A stretch of 64,000 bases of DNA from Carallia brachiata (GCA_021464245.1 JADCRB010000028.1:6947612-7011611); one strand, 5' to 3'; positions 1-11,625 are shown, counted from the first letter of the stretch. A program made the numbers and translations. Notes: a model not told the origin generated them from the letters alone.

Positions 1-1615
1 TGCATTCGAAAACACTATACCCTACTTTTATAAAACTAAATGATTATCAAAATTCCATATTCTTATTTCTCTTCCAATAGCCTTAAAAGTGTACTCCCAC
101 ATGTTGTCCTTATTCTCATAAGTCATAATACTACAATTATTACTAATAAAATTATCTATATCAAATAATTGTCAATAAATTTTTATTATAGGGTTCAAGC
201 TTTAAGTACGCAGAAAATGAGCGCTGAAAAAGTTTTACCTCCCTTGCTTGATTCCGAATTAATTGGTTCCAACACGACTTCTAAATAATTGGAGTGTCTT
301 AGATAAAAAAATAAATTTTTATTATATCCTTTATCAATTTGCTTATTGTATCTACTTTTAAAAAACTTATGATTAACAGAACCAAATTGAAAAATTATAT
401 TTAAAGTTGCAAATAAGTCAAGTTTTATTATGTTCAAATTTAGTTTGTTTAACAAACAAGCTTAAAAAAGAGGCTTTGTGTCATTATCGTTTGATTATAA
501 GCTGATTGTAAGCTCAGTTTGTTATTATCAACCAAGCTTGCGAGCTTTTTATGAACAACTCATTTAATTTTTTATATTAACAAAAATAATTAAAATTAAA
601 AAAATTAATTGTTATAAATAGAAGTAAAATGACAAAAATGCCTACTTCCAAAAAAATTTATCAATTAAAAAATATTTAATTCAAAAATATAAATATAAAC
701 AAATAAAATGAGTCAAATTAAAAATCTCTCTAAAATATAACATATAAGTTTTAATATGAATCTAACAAACTTACTCTAATAACATAATAAATGAATTATT
801 TTTAATGACTATATAAAGGAGCTTTTTATTGAGTTTTTCAAACTTAAACGAGTCAAACTTTTCATTTTCAGGCTTGGCTCTTTTAATCGTACTTGGTGAG
901 ATAACTCCATAGCACCAAATACGTCAAGCCTTACTTTTTAACAAGAACACTGTTACATTTCTATAGAAAAAAGTGCGTAAAATGTTAAAATGTTATTAAA
1001 TACAACTGACTGAATTTGATGTGTAATTAGCTGGATTCAAATGCAATTAAAAAGAAGAAAAAAAAAATTACTGTCATTTCTTTACACATAAAATTCAGTT
1101 GGTTGCACATCAAATTCAATCAGTTGCATTCGAGTAACGTTCTGGACATTTTTTTTTTTAAATGTAACTTTTTTCTTTTAACAAATTATATGATATCCAA
1201 ATTCCATATGTTTTTCTTTCTCTTCTAACAGTCTAAGTTGTACGCTACAATAAATAATTAAGTGGGCAACGGTTATTTGGTCAGATGATTTGATGGTTAA
1301 ATTGTGATTATATTATAAACAGGTGTATATTTTATATAACTACATTCAAAAAATATATATTAAAAAATAATTATATTTTTTATTATATATTTTATTACTA
1401 CAATTATACAAAATATAATATTTATTACAATATTGAGACAATTTAACTCCCAATCATTTGCCCACTAATTAAAAGTTAGATAATAGTCTTGAATTCTGAA
1501 CCGACAGCACAGAAATATTCAGGTTTGTGTCTCTAAACGACCCATCCTTGCCCCACACACAAACAAAAATAAGGAAGTATAGAATTAGAATTAGAATGTG
1601 AGCGCATGAGCGTAC
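1..1615 (-). other. NLR1 intron 1, running off the left edge
   Basis: AT-rich sequence between the exon 1 splice donor of NLR1 and the window edge; no coding exon is visible. Positions 1-840 align in the same orientation with about 41608-42210, the intron just upstream of LRR exon A2 in NLR2. Positions about 890-1230 align with about 47910-48000, just upstream of LRR exon A1 in NLR2. A roughly 126-bp insertion at about 192-317, flanked by copies of AAATTTTTATTATA, is absent from the NLR2 intron. By comparison with NLR2 the next NLR1 exon (class A) should lie within about 200 bp to the left of the window. Confidence 0.7.
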
Positions 1616-4456
1616 CATTTCATTAAATAAAGGCATTGAAGTATCACTTGCTGATTCAATTTCCATGACAGGTGGATCCATTGCGGAATGCTTTTGTCTT
1701 GAACGAGACGTGGTTGTGGATGTGGAAGACACTCTCCCTTTGGAACAAAAGCTTCGGAGCCGTGGCAGTTGTAATTTCAAGGAGCATAATTGAGTGAACT
1801 CCACCACTTCATTTTTATCATGATCTTCTTCTTCTTCAAGGAGTATAATTGAGTAAAACGGGAAGAGATTCTTTAATCTATTGCAGCTTCTGACTTTTAA
1901 GATTCTTAGTCTGCATAAGTCCCCATTCAAAAGTTTCCTCCGGGAAATCTTCTCCAGATTCATCAGATTGTGCAAAATCAACGACTCTAGGGCAGGAAAT
2001 GCAAGCACTGGCCTTTTTGAGTCAATGATATGTCGAATCTCTTCAGCATTACGGACATGGAGATGCTTTAATTGCGGAAATCCTTCACTGTGTAGATCAC
2101 ACAGTACATTGGTGATTCCCCTCACTTCATCCAAATAAAGATCTTCTACGTCCTTCAATGAGGTCTTCAACCCATGCTTTGAGTGAATGCTTGTATCCAG
2201 CTTGAGCTTTAATGTTCTTGAAGTTTGATATTTGCCACCCCAGTTCCACTCATCTCCAATGAATATCTTATATCTTTCCAACGTTTTGGAAGACAGCCTC
2301 TTTGGTAGTTTCTTGGCATCTGGCACATGAATCTCCAAGTTTGTTAGAGACAAGTGCTCCAACTCATACAGACTTGCGTTGCTTTGATTATCGGAATGTT
2401 TGGCCTCCCAGTTGACAAAGCTGTTGCCCATGAGCAGTTCTTCTAACCGAGATAACTGTGACAACACATTTTCTGGAATAAATTCAAGTTTGGAACAATT
2501 GCTCAAATCTAGTAACATCAGTCGACTCAATTGCGCCAGATCTCTGGGCAACTGAACAATTTCAGAGCCCATAAGGCTAAGGATCTCAAGATTCTTCAGC
2601 TGAGTAATAACAGATATGTCCTGCAATGTACAAAAGTCCAAACACAAGGTATGAAGGCTTGTTAGGAAGCCCAATGATAAAGGAAGAGAGGAGAAACGCA
2701 TGCTTGTAAAATCCAGCACTTGGAGCTTCGTTATCCCTTCGAAAAATAAATCAGGGATCTTCAAGGAGAGATCTTTCGGGGTTAAGCGAAAGAACTCTAC
2801 TGCTGGGCATTGCGACTTCAGAGAGAGCATAGAAACATCACATTTTTCTAGAAAAAGCATTGTATAACTTGTAATATCTATTCTTTGGAATTCCTCCAAC
2901 GAAGCACCAACCTTCTTGAATCCAAGTTGAGTTCTGGATGCAATTGAAGCAGCAATGCCTTGAACGATATCATGGATTTTGACACATCCATCCATGTCAC
3001 TCTCTGACAACAAGCATAAGGCTTTGAGGTCTCCGATCAACTTTTGGACTCTATTTCTAGCGTCTCTCACGGATTCTATGTGTTTGAGTATACCCAGGCC
3101 CATGCTGTACTTCATCAAATTTAGGATTGAAATATCAGTGTACGTAAATAGACCACAGAGCAAGAAAAATGATTTGGCTTCCTTACCGGGCAAAAGATCA
3201 TAACTGAACCCTATAACTTTTTCTTGTATTTCCTCATCCTCAAATGTCGAGAGACGCTGCAAAGCATCATTCCATAATTCGAACTCCTTATTCTTCAAAG
3301 CGCTTGCCATCATGACAAGAAGAATAGGCAAACCTCCGCACTTTTTGGCCACTTTGATTGCTATAGATCGTAGTCTTGGTGTTTCGAAGCCACCCACCGT
3401 TGTGTCAAATAAAGACCATGACTCCTGTTCTGTCATAAGATCAAGCTTGAAATCTTTCTGCACTCCCATTTCATCGGTTAACAGACGCCCATTTCTTGAG
3501 GTCATTAACACTTTGCACCCCTTTTCTTCCTGTTGGATTGATTCCAACTGAGAATTGAACTCAAAACCTTCATGTACAGAATCAGCTTCTCTACCCCTGA
3601 CCCATTTCTCGTTGGTTAATGGAATTCCCAAATTTTCCAATTCAATTTTTTCCGAAAGATTGTCCAAAATTATAAGGACCTTGTCTTCCTTCATCAACCT
3701 CTGGCGTAGTTGATTTGCTCTTCCATCTAGACTCTCCGCCTCAAATTTTAAGCCCAGCACGTCCGCAATACTCCCTTGAACCTCTTTGAGATCATTGAGG
3801 TCTGGTTTTGCAGAAAAAGTTGCCATAGCCACGACATTGAACAGCTTCCCGTCTGCTTGCTGGCGTACCTCCTTCGCGAGAGTGGTCTTACCCGTTCCGC
3901 CCAAGCCGTAGACACCTATCATTTTGACATTGGGATCTGAGAGTGCATCCATAACTGCTTGAAAGATGGAAGCTCTCGAAGGCAAGCCCTCGAAACCATG
4001 AACGGATGAAGAAACTATCTGCTGTGGAGCGGGCCGGTAGGATATTTGATTCCGATCAAATTTGCCTTCATTCTTCAGACCTTCAATGGCCAAAGCTTTT
4101 CTGGCTGCCATTTTGCCAAGCTGATAGCGAGTATTTATGTTGGGACACCACCCAGCAAAACACTTCTTCTTTGCCTCTTCTTCTTCGCTTTGAGTAAGCT
4201 CCCCAGCCTCTTCAATGGCATTCTGCGCATCGGTCAGCCACTTTTCAACATCAGGCTGGATCTCGTACCCTCTCCTCCGATCTTCTTGAGCAGAGTTCTG
4301 CAAGCTCCCTCTTGTAGCTGCCAGCTTCTCAACCTGATTCTTGAGCTCTGCAACCTTCCTTGCGTAGCAAAAAGCATATCCAGCATGCCGTATCACGGGG
4401 CCGACGGTGTACTCAAGAACGGTGGGAGCTATGCCAAGAATGAAATCCAAAGCCAT
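1616..4456 (-). CDS. CC-NBS-LRR disease resistance protein, exon 1 (NLR1), RPS2/At4g27190-like
   Basis: Predicted intracellular immune receptor (NLR) that would bind ATP/ADP through its NB-ARC domain and sense pathogen effectors. The reading frame is open from the ATG at 4456. Residues 1-150 form a helical CC region without an obvious EDVID motif. P-loop GLGGTGKTT is at 184-192, kinase-2 KVLIILDNL at 259-267, RNBS-B GCKVLMTSRN at 313-322, the GLPL motif (GGLPI) at 374-378, RNBS-D FFLLCGLF at 430-437 and an MHD-type VKIHD at 492-496; LRRs run from about 550. Oddities: LDN replaces LDD in kinase-2, IHD replaces MHD, and about 40 residues separate kinase-2 from RNBS-B. Compared with NLR2 it has lost about 35 LRR residues near 1835. 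The frame stays open to 1469, but a GT donor at 1615-1614 after codon Met (phase 0), shared with NLR2, argues that the exon ends at 1616 and the gene continues off the left edge. Confidence 0.9.
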
Positions 4457-5100
4457 TTTTTGCTTCCGACTTCTTAAGACTTTTGTTATGCTTCTTACCT
4501 TCTTTTGTTTATTTTTTTGGAAAACTGATGTGAAACACTTTTAACAGAAAATTTGTCAACAAGACAGAATATGCGAAGTGGAATCGTTGGACAAATACAC
4601 GGACCTAGGCGGGAAGACAAAGATAGCAGCAAAGAAAAGCAGGCAAAAAGAAAAGCAAATAGTAGAAGAAATACGAATGAAAGGTGGGTGATGAATAAGT
4701 AGCAAAAAAGGGAAGGAAGTTGATGGACAAAATCAGAGAGACAGGTTGAAATCTACAGGTGGGTGTAGATGGCGTATACAGTAGTGCAGAAACAGGGTGT
4801 GATTTATGGTAAGCAGTAAAAGGACAGCAAAAATGAGAAAGAGAGTTGTTCATACTATGTGAAAATGTGTATTTGGATGGACAAAAAGGGTGAGGGAGGG
4901 AACAATTTGTTCAGCACCAGCAGGAATCTGAAGGAAGCTTGCAAAGTTCAGCGGATGATGATGAAGATGGTGATGAGTAATAGTGGGAACTGGTAAGTGA
5001 AGTCCGTGTAAATGAATCTATGAGATAAGATTTTTGTGTGACAGGAATGAGAGAGGGGTTGTTTGTATTTAATGCCGTCATGCTCAAAAACAAATAAATA
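4457..5100 (-). promoter_or_regulatory. NLR1 5' flank and putative promoter
   Basis: Immediate upstream sequence of NLR1. About 4556-4740 aligns with about 51430-51600 upstream of NLR2, and 4880-5090 aligns with both 51780-51960 and a second nearby copy at 6400-6600. Conservation across the paralogues suggests retained 5' UTR or promoter sequence. I could not fix a TATA box or transcription start. Short open frames on the minus strand (4605-4853, 4911-5093) look like chance frames in purine-rich sequence. Confidence 0.5.
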
Positions 5101-6015
5101 TATATAAATAAACAATAATGCTACAGGAAGAAATTATATCTAATATTTTTACTTTGTTACCTAAATTTTTGAAATTACGTTTTTATTTTTCACAACTCAA
5201 ACATGTCTTCATTTATTTCTATATTTTGTTTTAAAAAACATAGGTGCTATTACAAAAATTTAGGCGGTAGTTGTATTAGACAAAATTTTCAAGCACAATT
5301 TTTTTGATGTTATAATGGTGCTCGTGAATAAAATAGATTTAAAATTTTTATTGTTTAGATTTAAATGAAAAAATATTTGGAAGATTATATTTGTTTTTTA
5401 AGAGTAAGATTACACAAATATTTTCAATAAATTACATGAGAAACGTAATTAATTTAACAATACTAAAATAATTTATCTATATTTTTATTTTTTAAATTTA
5501 ATATATTTTTTATAGTCTAATAATTTAGATTACTATATATCTACTTCACTCTAATAACTATCTATCTAAGAAATTTTTTTATTCAATTGTATATTAATTC
5601 ATCACACTTAATTTTATTTTAATCTTACTTTAAAAGTTTTATTAAATACTTTTCAAAACAAATTAGTGCTCAAATGACCGAATTACATTTCGAAACTTTT
5701 AGGAAAAGTTATAAAGAAAGACTTGCTGCTTAATTTAATGTATTTATTTTAATATATCCGACCAATATTAGCACTCTTTTACGAGGTGTGGAAAAAAAAA
5801 AAAACAGAGACAAGATATCTCGTCTTTGATTTTTCCAACAGTACGAAGAGATGAACATAAGTTGATTATTGAAATAAAGTCTATCCACCGAACGCAAAGA
5901 AGAAACTAAGGAGGAGCTTGGTCCACAACATTTTGGAACAAGGGAAGAATGTGACACAACCAACAGCTAACTAATGTTGCGTTTGGATTGGAAAAGAAAA
6001 TAGCTTAGATAGATA

Positions 6016-6107
6016 AAAAAATAAATGAGAAAAAATATGACCGAAATAAAAAATAAATGAGAAAAAATATGACCGAAATAAAAAATAAATGAGAAAAAAT
6101 AGGACGA
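6016..6107. repeat. 32-bp tandem repeat, about three copies
   Basis: The AT-rich unit containing ATAAATGAGAAAAAATATGA recurs at 6021, 6053 and 6085, an exact 32-bp spacing; the last copy is diverged. No coding potential is apparent. Confidence 0.85.
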
Positions 6108-7074
6108 ACAAAATTATGATAAAAAAAGTTATTTGAATAGATAAAAAAAATTAATGAGAAAAAAATAATGATAAGAAAAAAATATAAATTTTCTTTATTT
6201 TTGAATTATTTCTTATGGATTCTTATGAATCCAATCAAGCACTAATAGACGAACAAAATCATTGGCAATCAAAACATGAGAACCAAATTATAAAAAATGG
6301 AAAACATTGCTATCTATAACTAAAAAGCAGCAAACCTGAGATCAAATAAGGCTTTTTGCCGTTGTAGAAAGTGATAAATAATTCAAGTCCACACACTTGG
6401 ATGGCGAAACATGGGTGAGATATAACAATTTGTCTAGCACCAGCAGGAATCTGGAGGCAGCTTGCGCAGTTTAGCAGAAGACGATGACTAATGTGAACTG
6501 GGAAGTGAAGTCTTTGTAAATGAATCTATGAAAAAAGATTATTGTGTGACAAGAAAGGGACAGAGGTTGTCGTATTTAAAATTGATTTGAAGACTTTATT
6601 GTTTAATTTTTTTAAAAAATAAAGGCTTGGAAGACTTAATTGTTTTTTTTAAATCTAAAATTTTAAAGAAAGGCATGGAAAAGACTTTATTGGTCAGGAC
6701 ACCGAAGGCTACAAGAAACAAAAAAGAAAAAGAAAGAAAGGAAAAAAGCATCAAACGGATGATAAACAATTTAGAAAATCAATCAAATTTTAATTTATAA
6801 TTGTATTTTAAATAATATTATAATAGTTATACATAATATTTAATAATATTTAATAACTTATTTAAAAATTTTTAAAATTTAATTATTTAACAATTTATAG
6901 CACTTAATTTCACTTCAAGAATATTAACGAATATTTTTCAAAATAAATTAGCATTGGAATGACTGAATTGGATTTCAAAATATTTAGGAAAATTATAAAG
7001 CAAGACTTGCTGCTTGACTTTGCTGTTATTATCCTTAATTAATGTATTTATTTTAATATATCCAACCAATATTA

Positions 7075-7378
7075 GCCTTGTTCAACAAAACAAAAAAAAA
7101 AAACAGAAGCCTTTACTAACTTTCTTCTTTCTTATATATAATATATAACATCATTTGATGAAATTTGAGTTACTTTTTATCATTTATTGGATGCGGAAAG
7201 TCCGGTTTTCGGTAACTAAAATGGTGAACTCGAAAGGAAAAAAGAATCTGTGATTTAAGTTTTAAAAGAGCTTACCTTTTAGGCTGATGGGACATAGGCA
7301 AGATTCAACTTTTACGCCCTGTAAAGAGACTTGCAAGCTGATTAAAGAGCCTCAAAAGAGGTACAATCAAGATCAATA
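7075..7378. other. ~300-bp insertion in the second flank unit
   Basis: Unit 1 reads continuously across CCAATATTAGCACTC near 5766, whereas unit 2 is interrupted here. The insertion is bordered by CAATATTAG and CAATATCAG, a near-perfect 9-bp repeat that fits a target-site duplication. No terminal inverted repeat or coding sequence is evident, so the element class is unknown. Confidence 0.45.
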
Positions 7379-8063
7379 TCAGCACTCTTGTACGGGGCGT
7401 GGAAAAAAATAGCGACAAGATCTCTGTCTTTGATTTCCAACAGTATGAAGAGATGAACATTAGTTGGTTATTGAAATAAAAAGTCTATCCACTTAAAGCA
7501 GAGAAGAAAATAAGAAGCAAGTGGGTCCACAGCATTCTGGAAGAATGTAACCCAAATAACAGCTGATTAATGGTCTGTTTGGATCGTGAAAAGAAAATAA
7601 TTTAGATATATGATATATAAGTAAAAATAATAAGAACGAAAATTGTAAAAAAAATTATGAGAGAAAATATTGTGAAAAAAATATTATTTAAATAGATGAG
7701 AAATTAACAAGAAAAAAATGATGAGAAAGAAAATGAATTGTAATTTTTTATTTTTGGATTTTTTCTATGGATTCCCATGAATCCAAACAAGCCCTAACGG
7801 GGAGACGAAAATCAATAAATCATTGACAATGAAATTGAGAACCAAATTATAACAAATGCAAACCAATGGGATCTAAAATTAAAAAGCAGCCAACCTTTGA
7901 TCAAAAAGGCTTTTTACCGTTGTAGAAAGTGATAAATAATTCAAGTCCACATACTTTTGTTCGAAGGTGGCTACGGAAATATTGCAGGCAAGTTAATGTA
8001 TGCGTGGTTTTCTCTTCTTTTTTTTTTTTTTAATACAAGTAACAGTCAACTGCTAGACTGTTA

Positions 8064-9143
8064 GGGTGCGTTTGGTACACAGATTGGATAATACGGTATA
8101 AAATAGTATAGGCTAATATAGTATAGGATAGACTATATTATTAACCTATATTATTTTTAGATGTCATCAAATAATATAGAATAGATTACTAGTCTATATT
8201 ATGTTTGGATGTTATCAAATAGTATAGAATAATTATTCTATTTAATGTTTGGATGATATAAAATAGAATAGTATAGTATATCAAAATTACTTTTTTACCC
8301 TTAGAAATAATTGATTTACATTTACTATTAATGTTAATCTTTTTATTAAAAAATAATTAAAATTAAGTAATGAAATTAATATTTATTTTACATGTTATTA
8401 TATATTATACTGTTTATAAATTTTTAATTTTGTATAAAAAATATTTTTTAAAATTAAGTATTAATTTTATTTATACAAATAAATTTTAAAATATCAAAAA
8501 AAATATATTTTTTTAATTTTTTGAGGAAAAATTAAATAAATTTTAAGAGATAAATTTTCAAATCTATATGAAAAAAAAGAAAGAATGAGCACGAGAGAGA
8601 GAGAGTGAGGAGAGAGAGAGGAAGGGAGGAAGGAAGAGAGAGGAGGAGAGAGAAAAGAAGGGAGGAAGGAGGAGGGAGGGGAGAGAAAGGGAAGAGAGAG
8701 AGATGAGGAGTGAGAGAGATAGAAGAGGGAGGAGAAAGAAAGGGGAGAGAGAGAGAGAGAGACAATGATTGAGAGAGAGAAGAGGGAGGAGAGAGAAAGG
8801 AAAGAGAGAGAGAAGAGGAGTGAGAGAGAGAAGGAAAGAGAGAGAAGATGAGAGAGAAATGAATTTTTTAAATTTTATGTTAATTTTTTAAAAAATATTT
8901 AAAATTTATTTTAATTAAGAGGATATTTTAATAAATATATAATTTATTAATACTAATCCATGATGTAGAATAGATTAGCTTATAAGAGTTAGAGGGATAG
9001 TACTATCTCATATTGATGGGATAGTAAATTCACACTAATTCATCTTATACTTATTTTATTAACCAACCAAACATAGATTAAGGTATGATAGTTAGCCACT
9101 AACCTATCATATCCTATCTTATTCTATGAAACAAACGCACCCC
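8064..9143. mobile_element. Non-coding DNA transposon with terminal inverted repeats (PIF/Harbinger-like?), copy 1
   Basis: The left end GGGTGCGTTTGGTACACAG and the inverted right end GGGGTGCGTTTGTTTCATAG form an imperfect terminal inverted repeat; further inside, both arms are AT-rich with repeated variants of TATAGGATA. Flanks read TTA on the left and TAA on the right, so the target duplication is unclear (TA or TTA/TAA type). No transposase is encoded. Copy 2 at 11909-12841 shares the ends but not the middle. The middle here is a purine-rich tract. Confidence 0.6.
8576..8855. repeat. Purine-only GA/GGA microsatellite tract
   Basis: About 280 bp made almost entirely of GA, GAGAGG and GGA repeats on the plus strand, inside the DNA transposon at 8064-9143. 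A minus-strand open frame across it (8532-8765) is an S/L/P-rich low-complexity translation and is not accepted as a gene. Confidence 0.9.
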
Positions 9144-9414
9144 TAAGTATTAGAAAAATGTAAGAATACAGGTGTATTTAATACAAAATATAAAATAAAA
9201 TAATATAAAATAAATTAATATTATATTATTATATTATATAAAATAAAATAAAATAATTATATTATATATTATTTTACTTTATATCACATGTCAAATACAC
9301 CCATACTAAGTCCAAAAACATCATAGAAGTGTAAGCACCCCAGCTGTGTCAATTTGCCAATTTGTCATTCGGGAAAGTAACTTTTTTTTGGTTTTCCAAA
9401 ACCAAAGGTCCACA

Positions 9415-9652
9415 GCACAACAATTTCGTGACATTGATTCGAAAACTTTATGTGAATTATTGTACTTTTTCTGTCCCACCTCCATCAATTTTCCACAACA
9501 ATTTCGTAGCATTTACTTTGACAACTACATGTGAATTATTATACTTTTTTCTGCCCCACCTCCATCAATTTTCCACAACAATTTCGTAGCATTTACTTCG
9601 ACAACTACATGTGAATTATTATACTTTTTTCTGCCCCACCTCAATCAATTTT
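9415..9652. repeat. ~80-bp tandem repeat, three copies
   Basis: Units start at 9415, 9493 and 9573 (78, 80 and 80 bp). Each contains ACAACAATTTCGT, GTGAATTATT and CCCACCTC. The array is bracketed by two copies of AATTTGTCATTC (9359 and about 9655). Copies 2 and 3 are nearly identical, so the last duplication is recent. Confidence 0.9.
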
Positions 9653-9989
9653 GCTAATTTGTCATTCAGGAAAGTAACAACTTGAAAAATCAAAATTTGT
9701 GCACACACACATGCATTGATTCAGTAGTAGCCCACTTGTTCATTTGGCTTTATCAACTGAAATTATTTTTCTGGCTTATCTCCTAATAAAATACTTACTT
9801 TACAAATAAGAATATAATTAGAGAATGCAGTCCAAATGAGATGTACATAGAGGAAATAAAGGCATCCCTTTTCTTAATGAAAAATAAGACGGAAAATGGT
9901 ATAAATTGTCCCCTGATTTCATTTTTCTCATTTGATTTATCTCTTTTTGTATTGAAACGATCATTCAACTTTTTAATCAAATTGGTGAA

Positions 9990-11340
9990 ACTATTCAAAA
10001 TCTATTGACTTGTTGTAGCATATTTTTAAGAATAAGTTTTAAAAAGACTCGAAAAAAGAATTTATTGTCTAATCTCAATAATGTTTTTAATGAAACAAGA
10101 CTATTGTTTGAATGTAAAGATTAAAAAAAATTAAATTTTTTTTATTTTTTTAGAAAAACAATGAAAAATTTAATAAAAAACATTAAAACGAGTTTATTGT
10201 TTAAATTGAAAATAATGAAAGAAAGTCTTGGACAAGTTTCTTCTTTGTTAAAATCAAAAATTTTAAAGGCCGCAAACTTGTAATTTGGATAATAATAATG
10301 ATATGCTAGACCTCCCTAACTGTTCTTTCTCGTTGAACTAGTTAGTATAGGTCTGCATATTTCAAAAAAAAAAAATCAAAAATTTTAAAGGAAGACTTCT
10401 GAAAAAACTATTATTTAAATCTAAAGATCCCATAAGAAAAGGTCCTAAAATAAGATTTTGTTGTTTACGGTACAAAGATGAAAGAAAGCATGAAACCAAT
10501 GAAAAACAACTAGGAAATAAAATCAGCGTCAAAAAAAACTAAAATGACTAATGTGCATTTGAAAATTTTACAAAAAAAAATGAAAATGAAAAAAAAAAAA
10601 GAGAGGGGGAGAAAGAGAATGTACCAAAGTCCCATTGGTCGTGGAATGGAAGCTTTATTTGGCCGTAAAGAAATTTTGACTCCAGATCATCTTTGATGCC
10701 ATAACAATTTTGTTTTCTTTGAGAATTTACTTTTAATAAAGTATCATGTACTTAATTAAAATAGGACAAGCCAACAACTCTAGTCATCTAAATATATTAA
10801 TAAATCATTATTTTTGTTTCAATAAAAATAAAATCTTTCGTAAGAAAGTCGATCATTAGATCTGTTAATCAAAGTAAAAAAAATTAGTTTTTAACTACTT
10901 TATTCAACCCAACTTATTAAAAGAGATTTTTAATTAAAGTATTGTTGAATTTAAACATATCTTTCTTACATATGACCACAATATTAATAAATTTTAAATT
11001 TAAAATACTGCATCATGATTTATAATCTCTAATTATAATTTAGGAATATGTTTTGAGCGTAATTTAAATGTTATGAGAATAATACAATTCAAAAATTCTG
11101 AACTGTTTCATTCCTTATTTATTCCATAAGTGATTTTTGTTTACGATTCCATCCAATTTTCTTTATCTGACCCAACTTATAAAAAACTGTACCATTCATA
11201 ATTCATCATTTTTTTTGTCAAACCATTCATAATCGATGAGGAGCTCACCAAAAGTTGGGGATTGGACCTCTACGCGAACGAACGGCTGAGGGTTGGAGGG
11301 GTCCCCAATTTCTTGGACTTTTGATCAAGGAGTAGGATAA
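9990..11340. repeat. Distal NLR1 flank, paralogous to 57.5-59.8 kb
   Basis: Blocks match the NLR2 side in order and orientation: 10030-10110 with 57620-57680, 10410-10590 with 58490-58680, 10680-10790 with 59450-59560, and 11040-11260 with 59540-59740. No gene is seen. This places the outer limit of the NLR-plus-flank duplication near 11.34 kb on this side. Confidence 0.65.
10270..10374 (+). mobile_element. 105-bp polyA-tailed retro-insertion with 17-bp target duplication
   Basis: The insert lies between two perfect copies of ATCAAAAATTTTAAAGG (10253-10269 and 10375-10391) and ends in a run of A. The paralogous site near 58477 has one copy of this motif and no insert, so it is a clean empty site. 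This is the signature of target-primed reverse transcription of a short RNA. Near its 3' part AGACCT..CTAACT pairs with AGTTAG..AGGTCT as an imperfect hairpin. I do not recognise the source RNA; no A or B box is clear. Confidence 0.65.
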
Positions 11341-11625
11341 AACTCGCATGTCTGTGACCTTGGGCCTCCCCGCAACATCCCTTACTCACCTAATACACAG
11401 ATTCAGGCTCGCGACAGGCCTCCCTCGCCGAATGAGATGCATGCCTGTGAGTCAGTTCCTAGACCGCGCCACAAATCAGTCTCTTTTATTACCTCGAGGA
11501 AGATTTCCAACATGGTTCCCTGCTGCTTTAGGCCGACCCCATTGTCTGGGCACCGTGTGCAGATATGGTGTTCTCTCGGGCTGAATTTGCACCAAACGAC
11601 CAGCCTGGCCTTTCCATCATGTAGC
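11341..11625. other. GC-richer unique segment, no gene recognised
   Basis: Markedly less AT-rich than its surroundings. Open frames exist on both strands but none resembles a known family, and the segment is absent from the paralogous copy at 15.6 kb. Confidence 0.3.

Larger units (their letters stand above)
4880..7970. repeat. Tandem duplication of the NLR 5' flank (two ~1.5 kb units)
   Basis: Unit 1 (about 4880-6390) and unit 2 (about 6400-7970) share matching blocks in the same order: 4880-5090 with 6400-6600, 5640-5790 with 6905-7075, and 5790-5990 with 7378-7600. Both units end near the motif GATAAATAATTCAAGTCCAC (6372 and 7932). Unit 2 therefore carries a second copy of the conserved NLR upstream region with no NLR coding body beside it. 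Confidence 0.75.

Noticed and set aside
4046..4477. 143-codon plus-strand frame antisense to NLR1 exon 1
   Set aside because: It is the complementary shadow of the CC-coding region; the same antisense frame appears opposite NLR2 (51002-51391) and has no family features.
8532..8765. Minus-strand Ser/Leu/Pro-rich 77-codon frame
   Set aside because: Pure translation of a GA microsatellite with no stops by composition.
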